64,000 bases of DNA from Clostridia bacterium (GTDB lineage Bacteria; Bacillota; Clostridia; Acetivibrionales; DSM-2933). Shown here piece after piece: positions 26,121 to 34,793 of the stretch (positions within the stretch are counted from its first letter, which is position 1; each line of letters starts with the position of its first letter). The position numbers were made by a program, and so were the translations under genes. A model generated the notes under the pieces. That model worked only from the letters and a program-made list of their open reading frames with translations. It searched no databases and was not told where the DNA came from. The DNA is taken from positions 25,844 through 89,843 of the forward strand of contig JAOABQ010000067.1 in NCBI GenBank assembly GCA_026418275.1, in the 5' to 3' direction.

Positions 26121-26166
26121 ACACATTGACAACCCACCTGTTTTAACAGGTGGGTTGTCAATGTGT
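26121..26166. repeat. Perfect 20-bp-arm palindrome between nusB and xseA
   Basis: Arms at 26121-26140 and 26147-26166 (starting ACACATTGAC, core AACCCACCTG) are exact reverse complements around a TTTTAA loop. A T tract does not follow. It lies 36 bp before the xseA start and may be an attenuating or RNase III-processed hairpin in the operon mRNA. Confidence 0.85.
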
Positions 26167-26201
26167 GTGAATAGTGAAGCTGTTAGGGATAAGGGTGAAT
26201 T

Positions 26202-27422
26202 ATGAACAGAGTGGTATCGGTTTCCGAATTGAATCGGTATATTAAAGAATGGATGGCCCAGGACTTTATTTTATCCAATGTTCTTATAAGAGGAGAAATT
26301 TCCAATTACAAATATCATTATTCAGGACACATGTATTTCACCTTGAAAGATGAAAATGCACTGCTTAAATGTGTCATGTTCAAAACACAAAATATGACCC
26401 TTAAGTTTGCGCCGGAAAATGGGATGAAGGTTATTGCAAAGGGCTATATTTCAGTTTATGAACGGGACGGACAATTTCAGCTTTATGCCCAGGAACTGCA
26501 GCCGGATGGGATTGGAGCTCTTCATATGGCCTTTGAACAGCTCAGAAAAAAACTCCAGGGGGAGGGGTTGTTTGACCCAGTGCATAAAAAGCCCCTGCCT
26601 ATGCTCCCGCAAGCCGTTGGCATTATTACTTCTTCTACAGGAGCTGTAATTAGAGATATCATCCATGTGGTCCGCCGCAGGTTTTATAATATGCGCCTTT
26701 TATTGCTTCCGGTTGCAGTACAGGGAGAGCAGGCATCAAAACAAATCGCCCGTGCAGTGAAAAAGTTCAATGAGCTAAGAAACGTAGATGTTATCATTAT
26801 TGCAAGAGGCGGCGGTTCCTTGGAGGAACTGTGGGCATTTAACGAGGAAATTGTAGCGAGAAGCATATTTAAATCGGCTATACCGGTTGTATCGGCTGTA
26901 GGCCATGAGACGGATTTTACCATAGCGGATTTCGTTGCAGACCTACGGGCTCCTACACCTTCTGCGGCAGCAGAGTTGGTTGTACCTCAAAAGACTGCTT
27001 TACGGGACAAAATAAATGTATTAAACATGCGTTTGGTGAAGGCTTTAACCGGGAATGTCCGTTTGTACAGGGCCAAATTTGAGAGGCTTATGGGGAGTCC
27101 TGCCTTTAAACAGCCCTTGGACAGGATAAATCAGGAAAGAATGCGGCTTGACTTTCTTAATAAGTATATGCTGAAAGCACTTTTAATGAATAAGGAAAGG
27201 GAAAAGCAAAGGCTTTATTCCACAGTGGGAAAGCTGAATGCATTAAGTCCTCTAACCATCATGGCAAGAGGGTATAGCCTCACAAAGCTGAAACCGGACG
27301 GAAGGCTTTTAAGGTCGGTAAATGATGTCAATGGTGGAGATGAAGTAGAGATATATCTAAGTGACGGAAAGGTCGACTGTGTTGTAAGTAGTAAGCATAA
27401 GAATGAAGGCTGGGAGGGATAG
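26202..27422 (+). CDS. xseA: Exodeoxyribonuclease VII large subunit
   Basis: The catalytic subunit of exonuclease VII, which degrades single-stranded DNA. The 406-residue protein has the OB-fold N-terminus (VSELNRYIKEWM, VLIRGEISNYKYH, GHMYFTLKDENA) and the catalytic domain with VGIITSSTGAVIRDI, IIARGGGSLEELWAFNEE, AVGHETDFTIADFVADLRAP and TPSAAAELVVP. A helical arm and the C-terminal ARGYSLTKL follow. It is 5 bp from xseB, consistent with coexpression. Confidence 0.95.
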   Translation: MNRVVSVSELNRYIKEWMAQDFILSNVLIRGEISNYKYHYSGHMYFTLKDENALLKCVMFKTQNMTLKFAPENGMKVIAKGYISVYERDGQFQLYAQELQPDGIGALHMAFEQLRKKLQGEGLFDPVHKKPLPMLPQAVGIITSSTGAVIRDIIHVVRRRFYNMRLLLLPVAVQGEQASKQIARAVKKFNELRNVDVIIIARGGGSLEELWAFNEEIVARSIFKSAIPVVSAVGHETDFTIADFVADLRAPTPSAAAELVVPQKTALRDKINVLNMRLVKALTGNVRLYRAKFERLMGSPAFKQPLDRINQERMRLDFLNKYMLKALLMNKEREKQRLYSTVGKLNALSPLTIMARGYSLTKLKPDGRLLRSVNDVNGGDEVEIYLSDGKVDCVVSSKHKNEGWEG

Positions 27423-27427
27423 ATTTA

Positions 27428-27661
27428 ATGGAAAACGGCAGGAGTTTTGAGAGTGCAATGAGCGAGTTGGAAAAAATCGTAGCGAGACTGGAGTCCGGCG
27501 AACTAACTTTAGATGAGTCTATTGAAGTTTTTCAGAAGGGGATTTCATTATCTAATTTCTGCAGCAAAAGATTGGATGAAATTGAAAAGAAAATTAGTAT
27601 TCTAATTGAAGATGGAAATGGCAATATTATAGAAGAGGACTTCGAAGAAATGGAAGGATAA
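27428..27661 (+). CDS. xseB: Exodeoxyribonuclease VII small subunit
   Basis: A 77-residue helical protein with the XseB pattern SFESAMSELEKIVARLESGE and LTLDESIEVFQKGISLSNFC. Several copies bind each XseA arm. Its position directly after xseA and before ispA is conserved. Confidence 0.94.
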   Translation: MENGRSFESAMSELEKIVARLESGELTLDESIEVFQKGISLSNFCSKRLDEIEKKISILIEDGNGNIIEEDFEEMEG

Positions 27662-27687
27662 GAAATCAATGGATCTGGAGGACTGAG

Positions 27688-28578
27688 ATGAATTTTAAGG
27701 AACAATACAATCTTTATTTAGGTAGGATTAACAATGCACTTCAAGGCTATGCCTCCATCAAAGATACACCGGAAAAAACAATCTATAAGGCAATGAATTA
27801 TAGCTTGACGGCAGGAGGGAAGAGGCTGAGACCGGTACTTGCCTTAGCGGTATGCGATATGCTGGGCCGCGGAATAGAGGACGTGATTCCCTATGCTTGT
27901 GCTGTGGAAATGATACATACTTACTCACTTATTCATGATGACCTTCCAGCGATGGACAACGATGATTATAGAAGGGGAAGATTGACAAATCATAAAGTAT
28001 TTGGAGAAGCCATGGCAATTCTTGCAGGAGATGCTCTTTTAAACTTCTCCTTTGAAATTATGGTTGAGGCTGCCTTAAGGAGTACCGGGAATCTGGAAGC
28101 AAATCTTACTGCAATGCGTATCATTTCAAACGCCTCAGGAGCTTCGGGTATGATTGGAGGCCAGGTGGTGGATCTTGAGTCGGAAGGAAAGGTGATACAC
28201 GGAGATTTACTTAAGTATATGCACCAATGTAAGACCGGTGCATTGATTAAAGCGCCTATTTTGGCTGCAGCGGCAATTTGTGAAGCGAAAAAGGAAGAAA
28301 TGGATTTGCTTGAAAGGTATGCATGTGGAATTGGACTGGCATTCCAAATTAAGGACGATATACTGGATGTGGAAGGTGATTCGGAAAAGTTGGGGAAAAC
28401 CGTTGGAAGCGATGAAGCCAATGGAAAATCAACTTTTGTTGCCCTCTATGGATTGGAACAGTCCAAGAAAATGCTGGAAGAGGTTACCAAAGAGGCTGTA
28501 GGCGCAGTTGGGATGTTGGGTGACCGGGCGGACTTTTTGGTAGAGCTGGCGTATTACCTGGTAAACAGGGATACTTAG
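27688..28578 (+). CDS. ispA: Farnesyl diphosphate synthase-type polyprenyl synthetase
   Basis: Condenses isopentenyl diphosphate with allylic diphosphates to make C10-C15 isoprenoids. The 296-residue protein has GGKRLRPVLAL (43-53), the first Asp-rich motif DDLPAMDND (84-92) with RRGR following, and the second FQIKDDILDVEGD at about 218-230. Together with dxs 2.4 kb downstream it marks an isoprenoid locus, which is the known genomic home of OLE RNA. The start follows GGAGGACTGAG. Confidence 0.94.
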   Translation: MNFKEQYNLYLGRINNALQGYASIKDTPEKTIYKAMNYSLTAGGKRLRPVLALAVCDMLGRGIEDVIPYACAVEMIHTYSLIHDDLPAMDNDDYRRGRLTNHKVFGEAMAILAGDALLNFSFEIMVEAALRSTGNLEANLTAMRIISNASGASGMIGGQVVDLESEGKVIHGDLLKYMHQCKTGALIKAPILAAAAICEAKKEEMDLLERYACGIGLAFQIKDDILDVEGDSEKLGKTVGSDEANGKSTFVALYGLEQSKKMLEEVTKEAVGAVGMLGDRADFLVELAYYLVNRDT

Positions 28579-28802
28579 CGGTAAACGGGTCAGGCGTTTT
28601 ATCTTTGATTGGAAGTCCCGCAGCCCTGACACAGATGTTTTTGCGAATATATGGGTCATAAAATTCGCGCCCCGCGTAAACATAACTATACATATGTATA
28701 CTCACGCTATCGTTAAGTAAAAGTGTTTGATGGAGCATAGGCGTTTTATGGAGGCATTCCTATTCCTTTTATATTTTATTGCCATATGCTATAATCGGAA
28801 TC
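28579..28802. other. Spacer after ispA
   Basis: No gene was recognised in these 224 bp. The sequence around 28660-28720 is GC-richer (CGCGCCCCGCG, then an ACATATGTAT palindrome) but has no recognisable RNA motif. Confidence 0.35.
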
Positions 28803-28910
28803 CTAGTGCCTCGTAACGTAATTTTTTTCTAGGGTATGCGAGGCACAAACAGATGAAGTGCATTTTTAACACTTTGAAAAACTAGAAGTTTGTTGTGTTA
28901 AAAGCACTAG
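28803..28910. repeat. Intergenic repeat family B, copy 1
   Basis: About 108 bp, nearly identical to 30174-30279 in the same orientation. It can fold into two hairpins: GTGCCTCG...CGAGGCAC, and AGTGCATTTTTAACAC...GTGTTAAAAGCACT. It lies 75 bp before the OLE RNA. Confidence 0.85.
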
Positions 28911-28984
28911 ATTGATCCTCTGATTACAAAAACTATCAAATTGCGATAAATGTTTGGAGAGGATCTAATTAAATTTAATAAAAC

Positions 28985-29616
28985 AGGTGGTGCAGTATTC
29001 TAGTCAGGACTGCCAACTTAGAGGACGGGGCTAAAAATCCGTTAAAGGGCACATCGATGAAGTTCCTTGTGCCGGCTTGCTACGCCCAGTAGTGGGCTGG
29101 TGCTGGGAGTTAAGGTTTAGGGGCGATCTACAATGGCATGTAGGCGTTGACCCCTCTACCGTGGAGACCCTTCCTTGTGGTGGAATGCAATTTATTTATA
29201 GAATAGTAAATGTTTCACTATTGGTAAATAATTGGACCAAAAACTACGAGAAGGGATATAAACCTGTTATGCGGTACCTAAAAGTGCTGTGAACAGAGTA
29301 GCCTGCCTTGAGTGAATTGGGTGGATTATGGATCGGATGTGGATGTATTGGCCAATACAGAAGCATTATTGCTGTTTGAAACCCAAATTGCAAAAGAGGC
29401 TAAGAGTTGGTTAGACTGTTGGGGAAATCTCCTAGACTGTTCTATTGGAGGTATATTGGGGATTGTAGTGTGGACTAAGTGGTAATCAGGCCCTGTTATT
29501 GGAGACAATGCAGCAAAGCATATAATGGGAAACCGCTGGAATGGTGACGTTTCAGTATGCTTTGGGGAAATCCTGCCTGACCTAAGCCGCAAAATTTACT
29601 CAGTATGCTGCCACCT
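28985..29616 (+). ncRNA. ole: OLE RNA (ornate, large, extremophilic)
   Basis: A gene-free 630-nt stretch between ispA and oapA/dxs, the known location of OLE RNA in extremophilic Firmicutes, with an oapA homologue directly downstream. The GC-richer 5' half (TCAGGACTGCC, GAGGACGGGG, then GGGCACATCGATGAAG with TTCCTTGTGCC) is packed with complementary segments, for example GGGCACA/TGTGCC and CGCCCAGTAGTGGGC. The ends pair over long range: AGGTGG at 28985-28990 plus CAGTATTCT with AGTATGCTG and CCACCT at 29602-29616, leaving a 2-nt bulge. That closing helix was used to set the boundaries, and the length agrees with the usual roughly 600 nt. OLE RNA binds the membrane protein OapA and is linked to stress tolerance in Bacillus halodurans; those roles are from the literature, not the sequence. 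Confidence 0.85.
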
Positions 29617-29649
29617 GATTATACTCATTTACATGAAATGGTACAGAGG

Positions 29650-29698
29650 CCATCATTCAAAAAAGTGTATATTACCTATACACTTTTTTGAATGATGG
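29650..29698 (+). terminator. 22-bp perfect hairpin after OLE RNA
   Basis: Arms 29650-29671 and 29677-29698 are exact complements (CCATCATTCA... and ...TGAATGATGG) around a 5-nt loop. The 3' arm contains a run of six T. It sits 34 nt after the OLE 3' end and may protect, process or terminate the transcript. Confidence 0.65.
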
Positions 29699-29835
29699 AT
29701 ATCCTGTAAATTAATGTAAAGGAGTATTACATATTGGAAAATTGAAATTTATAAAGAGATCTTTAAAATTCACACCATTTTGTATTGGCTGCCTGTTTGG
29801 CACAATGCAGGATTTTTAGCAGTTGTATATAGATA

Positions 29836-29938
29836 ACAAACTGTAAAAGTTAAATTTCGGTTTCTGAAAGAGCACGTAAACCAAGTATTTCATCTCTCGA
29901 ATTTTACTATTTTTACACTACGTTATCTTTAGATAAAT
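29836..29938. repeat. Intergenic repeat family A, copy 2
   Basis: Matches copy 1 (23791-23890) along its length and copy 3 (37207-37265) over GTAAACCA, GTATTTCATCTCTCG and TTTTTACACTACGTTATCT-like sequence. It lies between the OLE RNA and oapA. Confidence 0.65.
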
Positions 29939-30015
29939 CCGTAACTTTTTGAATATATTCCGTTTAAGATACTTAAGATATATTTAAAATAAATAAAGCT
30001 AATGAGCTAAGTTGA

Positions 30016-30167
30016 TTAGGTTCCAAGAACTTATGCTTCAAGCCTTAAGAGCATGTAAATTCAGTTCGGGCAAATCCAAACTCGCTTCGCTTCAAACAGT
30101 GGATTCTAATATCCTCGCTCGGATTAACATGCTCTAAAGTCCCTACGCTTATGTTCTTTTCACCTAA
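30016..30167. repeat. 152-bp imperfect inverted repeat
   Basis: The outer 47 bp on each side are complementary with gaps: TTAGGT, AAGAAC, TTAAGAGCATGT on the left against ACATGCTCTAA, GTTCTT, ACCTAA on the right. The centre has a second arm pair (GGCAAATCC / GGATT). It has the form of a miniature inverted-repeat element or a long structured RNA. No coding sequence was found, and no clear target duplication. Confidence 0.7.
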
Positions 30168-30173
30168 TAAACC

Positions 30174-30279
30174 TTGTGCCTCGTAACGTAATTCTTTTCT
30201 AGGGTATGCGAGGCACAAACAGAGGAAGTGCATTTTTAACACTTTGAAACTTAAAATTTGTTGTGTTAAAAAGCACTAG
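30174..30279. repeat. Intergenic repeat family B, copy 2
   Basis: Direct repeat of 28803-28910, differing at only a few positions (for example AGAGGAAGTG for AGATGAAGTG). The same two hairpins can form. It ends 84 bp before oapA. Confidence 0.85.
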
Positions 30280-30363
30280 CTTTGAGTTCATTTAATTTGA
30301 ATTAGATTTTATCCCGTATTTTATAAAAAATTTTCCTAAGAAATGCTGGAGGTTTTGCCATTC

Positions 30364-31002
30364 ATGGATGAAAGCATGAAAATTCCCGGAAAAGATAAAA
30401 AAGTGAAATTTAGGTGTTCTTTACTCAATACGAAAAAAGAAAATGGAAAATGGATTTCTGTGATCATCATGATGACATTCTTGTTATCTGCAACTTTATC
30501 TCTAACTTCTTCAAAAATTCTAAGTAATGTTAATAATATAGTAGCTTTTTCTGTAGTTTTAGTTATAATTGTTATTAATATAGTATTTGACATAATCGGA
30601 ATGGCAGTTGCATCTTCCGATGAGGTTCCTTTTCACTCTATGGCATCAAGAAAGATTGCGGGTGCAAAACAGGCGATTTGGCTGGTGCGGAATGCGGACA
30701 AGGTGTCTGCTTTTTGTAATGATGTAGTGGGAGATATTTGTGGTGTAATCAGCGGTGCCGGCAGTGCATTTATTATCTACCGGATTGTTGGGACCGGGGT
30801 GGACGCAGAGACGACTTTAACCGGACTTGGAATTACTGCATTAGTTGCTTCTATGACAGTAGGTGGTAAAGCGGTAGGAAAATCCTTTGCCATCCAAAAC
30901 AGCAATTATATTGTGTACAAAGTGAGTGTATTAATTGATTTGTTTATTGGAAGAATAAGTTTTAAAACCACTAAACAAAGTAAGAAACTTAAGAAAACTT
31001 GA
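30364..31002 (+). CDS. oapA: OLE-associated membrane protein OapA
   Basis: A 212-residue protein with four hydrophobic segments (VIIMMTFLLSATLSLTSSKI; VAFSVVLVIIVINIVFDIIG; a weak one at about 125-145; ALVASMTVGG) and a basic C-terminus. The stretches DEVPFHSMASRKIAGAKQAI and NADKVSAFCNDVVGDICG are typical of the DUF assigned to OapA, the protein partner of OLE RNA. The start is ATG 30364, behind CTGGAGG; an upstream ATG at 30343 precedes that site. It lies between the OLE RNA and dxs. A mixed membrane and RNA-binding role is known for the family. Confidence 0.88.
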   Translation: MDESMKIPGKDKKVKFRCSLLNTKKENGKWISVIIMMTFLLSATLSLTSSKILSNVNNIVAFSVVLVIIVINIVFDIIGMAVASSDEVPFHSMASRKIAGAKQAIWLVRNADKVSAFCNDVVGDICGVISGAGSAFIIYRIVGTGVDAETTLTGLGITALVASMTVGGKAVGKSFAIQNSNYIVYKVSVLIDLFIGRISFKTTKQSKKLKKT

Positions 31003-31018
31003 AAGTGAGATGAACTGA

Positions 31019-32887
31019 GTGGGTGAAATATTAAAGGGGATTGACTCACCAGAGGATATAAAGAAACTGAATGTGAGGCAATTGGAAGAATTGGCGGAAG
31101 AGATCAGAGGATTTCTGATCGATAAAGTTTCAAAGACAGGCGGACATCTTGCGTCCAATTTAGGGGTTGTAGAGCTTACGCTGGCCCTTCACCATGTGTT
31201 TGAAACGCCAAAGGATAAGATTATTTGGGATGTGGGACATCAGTCATATGTACATAAGATGGTAACCGGAAGAAAAGACCGGTTTTCCACCATAAGACAG
31301 ATGGATGGGTTATCCGGATTTCCCAAAGTGAATGAAAGTCCTCATGATGCATTTAATACCGGTCACAGCAGCACATCCATTTCGGCTGCCTTAGGATTGG
31401 CTCGTGCAAGGGACATAAAAAAAGAAAACCATTCGGTGATAGCAGTGATTGGAGACGGAGCCCTTACCGGAGGGCTTGCTTTTGAGGCTTTGAATGATGC
31501 AGGGCGTTCGCCGAATAATTTGATTGTTATATTAAATGACAATGAAATGTCTATTTCAAAAAATGTTGGCGGATTATCCCGGTACCTCAGCAAGATCAGG
31601 ACAGAACCCTTTTATTTTAAAGCCAAAGAGGATATCGATATTATTTTAAATAAAATTCCTGCCATTGGAAAAAGTGCTGCAAAAGCGCTTCATAGAGTGA
31701 AAGGCACCATCAAGTATGTGATCATGCCCGGGGTCATCTTTGAAGAGTTAGGCTTCAAATATTTCGGGCCCATTGACGGGCACAATTTTAATGAGCTAAA
31801 CCGGGTACTTGCCAGTGCAAAATCCATTAAAGGACCTGTTTTGCTCCATGTTTGCACCCAAAAGGGACGTGGGTATATGCATGCAGAGGAAAAACCCCAT
31901 CTGTTTCACGGTATATCTCCCTTTGAGATTGAGACGGGTGAAGTTATTGTAAACAGCGGCCCCGGGTATTCGGAAATTTTCGGAAGAGAGCTTATGAAAC
32001 TCGCGGAGGAAAAAGCGGAGGTAGTGGCAATCACTGCCGCCATGCCTCATGGGACCGGGCTGGATTCATTTTCAAAAAAGTATCACGACAGGTTTTTTGA
32101 TGTGGGGATTGCGGAACAGCATGCGGTAACTCTGGCAGCAGGGCTTGCGACAGGAGGGCTAAGGCCTGTTGTAGCCATTTATTCCTCCTTTTTGCAAAGG
32201 GCCTATGATCAAATTGTGCATGATGTAGCCGTGCAGAACTTAAACGTAGTGTTTGCTATTGACCGTGCAGGCATTGTAGGTGAAGATGGAGAAACACACC
32301 AGGGAATCTATGATATTTCTTTTCTAAGTCATATTCCCAATATGACCGTCCTGGCTCCCTGCGATTACACTGAGTTCCGTAAAATGATCCGTTATGCGGT
32401 TACAGAGCACAGCGGTCCTATTGCAATCAGGTATCCGAGGGGAAAAGGACCTGAAAAGCTGGTAGACTCGGGAGAGATTGTGCAGGGCCAAAGTGTGATG
32501 GTTCGCGAAGGAAAGGACATTACGGTAGTTACCTTGGGGAATATGGTAGAACCTGCGGTAAAGGCGGCGGACCTGCTTCAAAAGATGGGAATTGAAGTTG
32601 AACTGATTCATGCCAGGTTTGTAAAACCCCTCAATGTCAAAATGATTCTGGATTCCGCATTAAAGACAAGGAAAATTGCAACCATTGAAGACAATACGAT
32701 TTGGGGCGGCTTTGGAAGCAGAATTCTGGAAATGATAAACCAAAGGGGAATGAACATAAAAACCAAACTATTTGGATTTCCCGATCATTTTATTACCCAC
32801 GGAACAAAGGCAGAGCTATTTAAAAAATACAGATTGGATCCCGACTCTATCGCGGCGGATATTCTAAAAATGTTTAAAAGATCATAA
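31019..32887 (+). CDS. dxs: 1-deoxy-D-xylulose-5-phosphate synthase
   Basis: The thiamine-diphosphate enzyme that makes the first committed precursor of the MEP isoprenoid pathway. In 622 residues it shows GGHLASNLGVVELTLALH (41-58), DVGHQSYVHK (71-80), the TPP motif GDGALTGGLAFEALNDAG (145-162) with LNDNEMSIS, and in the second half DVGIAEQHAVTLAAGLA and the transketolase C-terminal domain. The start is a GTG 16 bp after oapA. The next gene follows after 34 bp (tlyA-like), suggesting one transcript. Confidence 0.96.
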   Translation: MGEILKGIDSPEDIKKLNVRQLEELAEEIRGFLIDKVSKTGGHLASNLGVVELTLALHHVFETPKDKIIWDVGHQSYVHKMVTGRKDRFSTIRQMDGLSGFPKVNESPHDAFNTGHSSTSISAALGLARARDIKKENHSVIAVIGDGALTGGLAFEALNDAGRSPNNLIVILNDNEMSISKNVGGLSRYLSKIRTEPFYFKAKEDIDIILNKIPAIGKSAAKALHRVKGTIKYVIMPGVIFEELGFKYFGPIDGHNFNELNRVLASAKSIKGPVLLHVCTQKGRGYMHAEEKPHLFHGISPFEIETGEVIVNSGPGYSEIFGRELMKLAEEKAEVVAITAAMPHGTGLDSFSKKYHDRFFDVGIAEQHAVTLAAGLATGGLRPVVAIYSSFLQRAYDQIVHDVAVQNLNVVFAIDRAGIVGEDGETHQGIYDISFLSHIPNMTVLAPCDYTEFRKMIRYAVTEHSGPIAIRYPRGKGPEKLVDSGEIVQGQSVMVREGKDITVVTLGNMVEPAVKAADLLQKMGIEVELIHARFVKPLNVKMILDSALKTRKIATIEDNTIWGGFGSRILEMINQRGMNIKTKLFGFPDHFITHGTKAELFKKYRLDPDSIAADILKMFKRS

Positions 32888-32921
32888 GAAACTTTTTATT
32901 CGATAAGTGGAGGCATTAGTA

Positions 32922-33743
32922 TTGGAAAAGGAACGGTTGGATGTTTTATTGGTGAAGCGTGGGCTTTTTGAAAGCCGGGAAAAGGCAAGAAGCTCTATCA
33001 TGGCCGGTGTAGTCTTTGTGGATAAAAAGCGGGAAGATAAGCCGGGAACAAAGTTTCCAGAGGCTTGTGAAATTGATATCAAGGAAAATATAAATCCATA
33101 TGTGAGCAGAGGCGGCTTAAAGCTTGAAAAGGCGTTAAAGACATTCGGTATCAGCCTGGAAGCCAAGAGTGCGATTGATATAGGGGCATCCACCGGAGGG
33201 TTTACCGACTGTATGCTCAAAAATGGAGCTGTGAGCGTTGTGGCTGTGGATGTAGGTTATGGACAGTTGGCATGGGAGCTCCGGAACGACCCAAGGGTCC
33301 GGTGTATGGAAAAAACCAATATCCGGTATGTAAAGCTTGAGGATATTGGAGCGGCTGTTGATTTCGGATCCATTGATGTCTCTTTTATCTCTCTCACCAA
33401 AGTGATTCCTGTAGCAAAAGAACTGACAAACGGCTCGGGAGAACTTGTATGCCTTATAAAGCCTCAGTTTGAGGCAGGTAAGGATAAGGTGGGAAAAAAC
33501 GGCGTTGTTAGAGATCCGGAGGCCCATAGGGAGGTAATAGAAAAAATCATTGATTTTACTTTGACCGAGGGGTTTTATATGAAAGGGATCACCTATTCCC
33601 CCATCAAAGGTCCTGAAGGAAATATCGAGTACCTCCTTTATATATCAAAAAAAGAACCGGGACTTGAAGCCGAAGAACTGGGGAAGCTTGTTTCCCAAAC
33701 CGTTGATGAGGCCCACACCGAACTCCTGAGACCCAAAATATAA
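32922..33743 (+). CDS. TlyA family rRNA methyltransferase
   Basis: A 273-residue protein with an S4 RNA-binding domain (KERLDVLLVKRGLFESREKA) and a FtsJ-like Rossmann methyltransferase domain (AIDIGASTGGFTDCMLKNGA; VVAVDVGYGQLAW; IDVSFISLTKVIP; LIKPQFEAGK). Family members methylate ribosomal RNA or are annotated as hemolysin-like. The start is set at TTG 32922, 8 bp after GTGGAGG; an in-frame GTG at 32907 is inside that site. In Bacillus the equivalent (yqxC) lies between dxs and argR, as here with nadK inserted. Confidence 0.9.
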   Translation: MEKERLDVLLVKRGLFESREKARSSIMAGVVFVDKKREDKPGTKFPEACEIDIKENINPYVSRGGLKLEKALKTFGISLEAKSAIDIGASTGGFTDCMLKNGAVSVVAVDVGYGQLAWELRNDPRVRCMEKTNIRYVKLEDIGAAVDFGSIDVSFISLTKVIPVAKELTNGSGELVCLIKPQFEAGKDKVGKNGVVRDPEAHREVIEKIIDFTLTEGFYMKGITYSPIKGPEGNIEYLLYISKKEPGLEAEELGKLVSQTVDEAHTELLRPKI

Positions 33744-33755
33744 ACCGATGAAGAG

Positions 33756-33818
33756 AACTACACCGCATATTGGATGGAATCAGACAGACAGGGAAATCCA
33801 ACATTTGTGTAGTTTTTT
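33756..33818 (+). terminator. Terminator after tlyA-type gene
   Basis: AACTACAC pairs with GTGTAGTT, with an inner TTGGA/TCCAA pair, followed by a T tract. It begins 12 bp after the stop codon. Confidence 0.7.
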
Positions 33819-33911
33819 CATTATAAAAAACAAAATTTTCAAGAGAATTGATATGGTGACACCCTGATATTTTTGATATAATTAGTTTCGAAAAAAGCTG
33901 AGGAGTTTTAA

Positions 33912-34793
33912 ATGAAGAAAATTGGAATCATTGCAAATCAAGACAGGGATCCGGGATTTAAATACACAAAAACCCTTGTAGAAAGCATTATTCAAAATCT
34001 TGGAGAGGTTTTGCTGCCGAAGGAAATTGCCCCTGAGCTTAATCTAAATATTCAAGGCTATGAACAGGATGAAATCATAAACCAGTCGGAGATCGTAGTG
34101 TGCTTGGGTGGGGATGGTACTTTTCTTAAGGTTGCCCGGATGCTCTATAACAAGGAAGTCCCTATTTTGGGCATCAATTTGGGAAGCCTGGGCTTTTTAA
34201 CCGAGGTGGATAGAAATGATATTCCTACAGCGGCAGAAGCGATTGTAGGCGGCAAATTTGGTGTTGAAGAGCGGATGATGCTGGAAACCAAAATTGTGCG
34301 AACGGACGGATCGGTGGAAAGAGATATTGCACTCAATGACATTGTTGTTTCCAGAGGAGCTTTGTCCAGAATATTGCATTTAAAAACCTATATTAACCAT
34401 GTTTTTATTGATTCCTTTCCGGGTGACGGACTCATCATCTCAAGTCCCACCGGTTCTACGGCTTACTCTCTCTCCGCAGGGGGGCCTATTGTAGAACCTG
34501 ATACCGATTTGATCATTGTGACGCCCATTTGTCCCCATATTCTTTATTCAAGATCTTTTGTCACTCCCGGAGAGCGGCTGGTAAGGGTGGTCATTGACGA
34601 AGCGTACGGTCATACTGCAATGGTTACCGTAGACGGCCAAAAAGGATACGAAGTAAAGGGCGGCGACTCCATTGAAATAAAAAAGGCAGCAAGCAATGTT
34701 AAAATTATCCGTATTAATAAAAGAAACTTTTTTAACATTTTAAGGACGAAAATTTACGACCGGGGAGAGTGTTTAAGAAAAAATGAAATATAA
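33912..34793 (+). CDS. nadK: NAD kinase
   Basis: Phosphorylates NAD to NADP. The 293-residue protein has the diagnostic GGDGT motif at 66-70 (VCLGGDGTFLKVAR), GINLGSLGFLTEV, the NDIVVSRG segment, GDGLIISSPTGSTAYSLSAG and PICPHILYSRSFV. Length is normal. Its end overlaps argR by 11 bp, so the two are probably translationally coupled. Confidence 0.95.
   Translation: MKKIGIIANQDRDPGFKYTKTLVESIIQNLGEVLLPKEIAPELNLNIQGYEQDEIINQSEIVVCLGGDGTFLKVARMLYNKEVPILGINLGSLGFLTEVDRNDIPTAAEAIVGGKFGVEERMMLETKIVRTDGSVERDIALNDIVVSRGALSRILHLKTYINHVFIDSFPGDGLIISSPTGSTAYSLSAGGPIVEPDTDLIIVTPICPHILYSRSFVTPGERLVRVVIDEAYGHTAMVTVDGQKGYEVKGGDSIEIKKAASNVKIIRINKRNFFNILRTKIYDRGECLRKNEI

Noticed and set aside
29077..29292. 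71-codon frame in the ispA-oapA gap
   Set aside because: It lies entirely within the OLE RNA, has no binding site and an unusual composition. The stretch is explained better by RNA structure.
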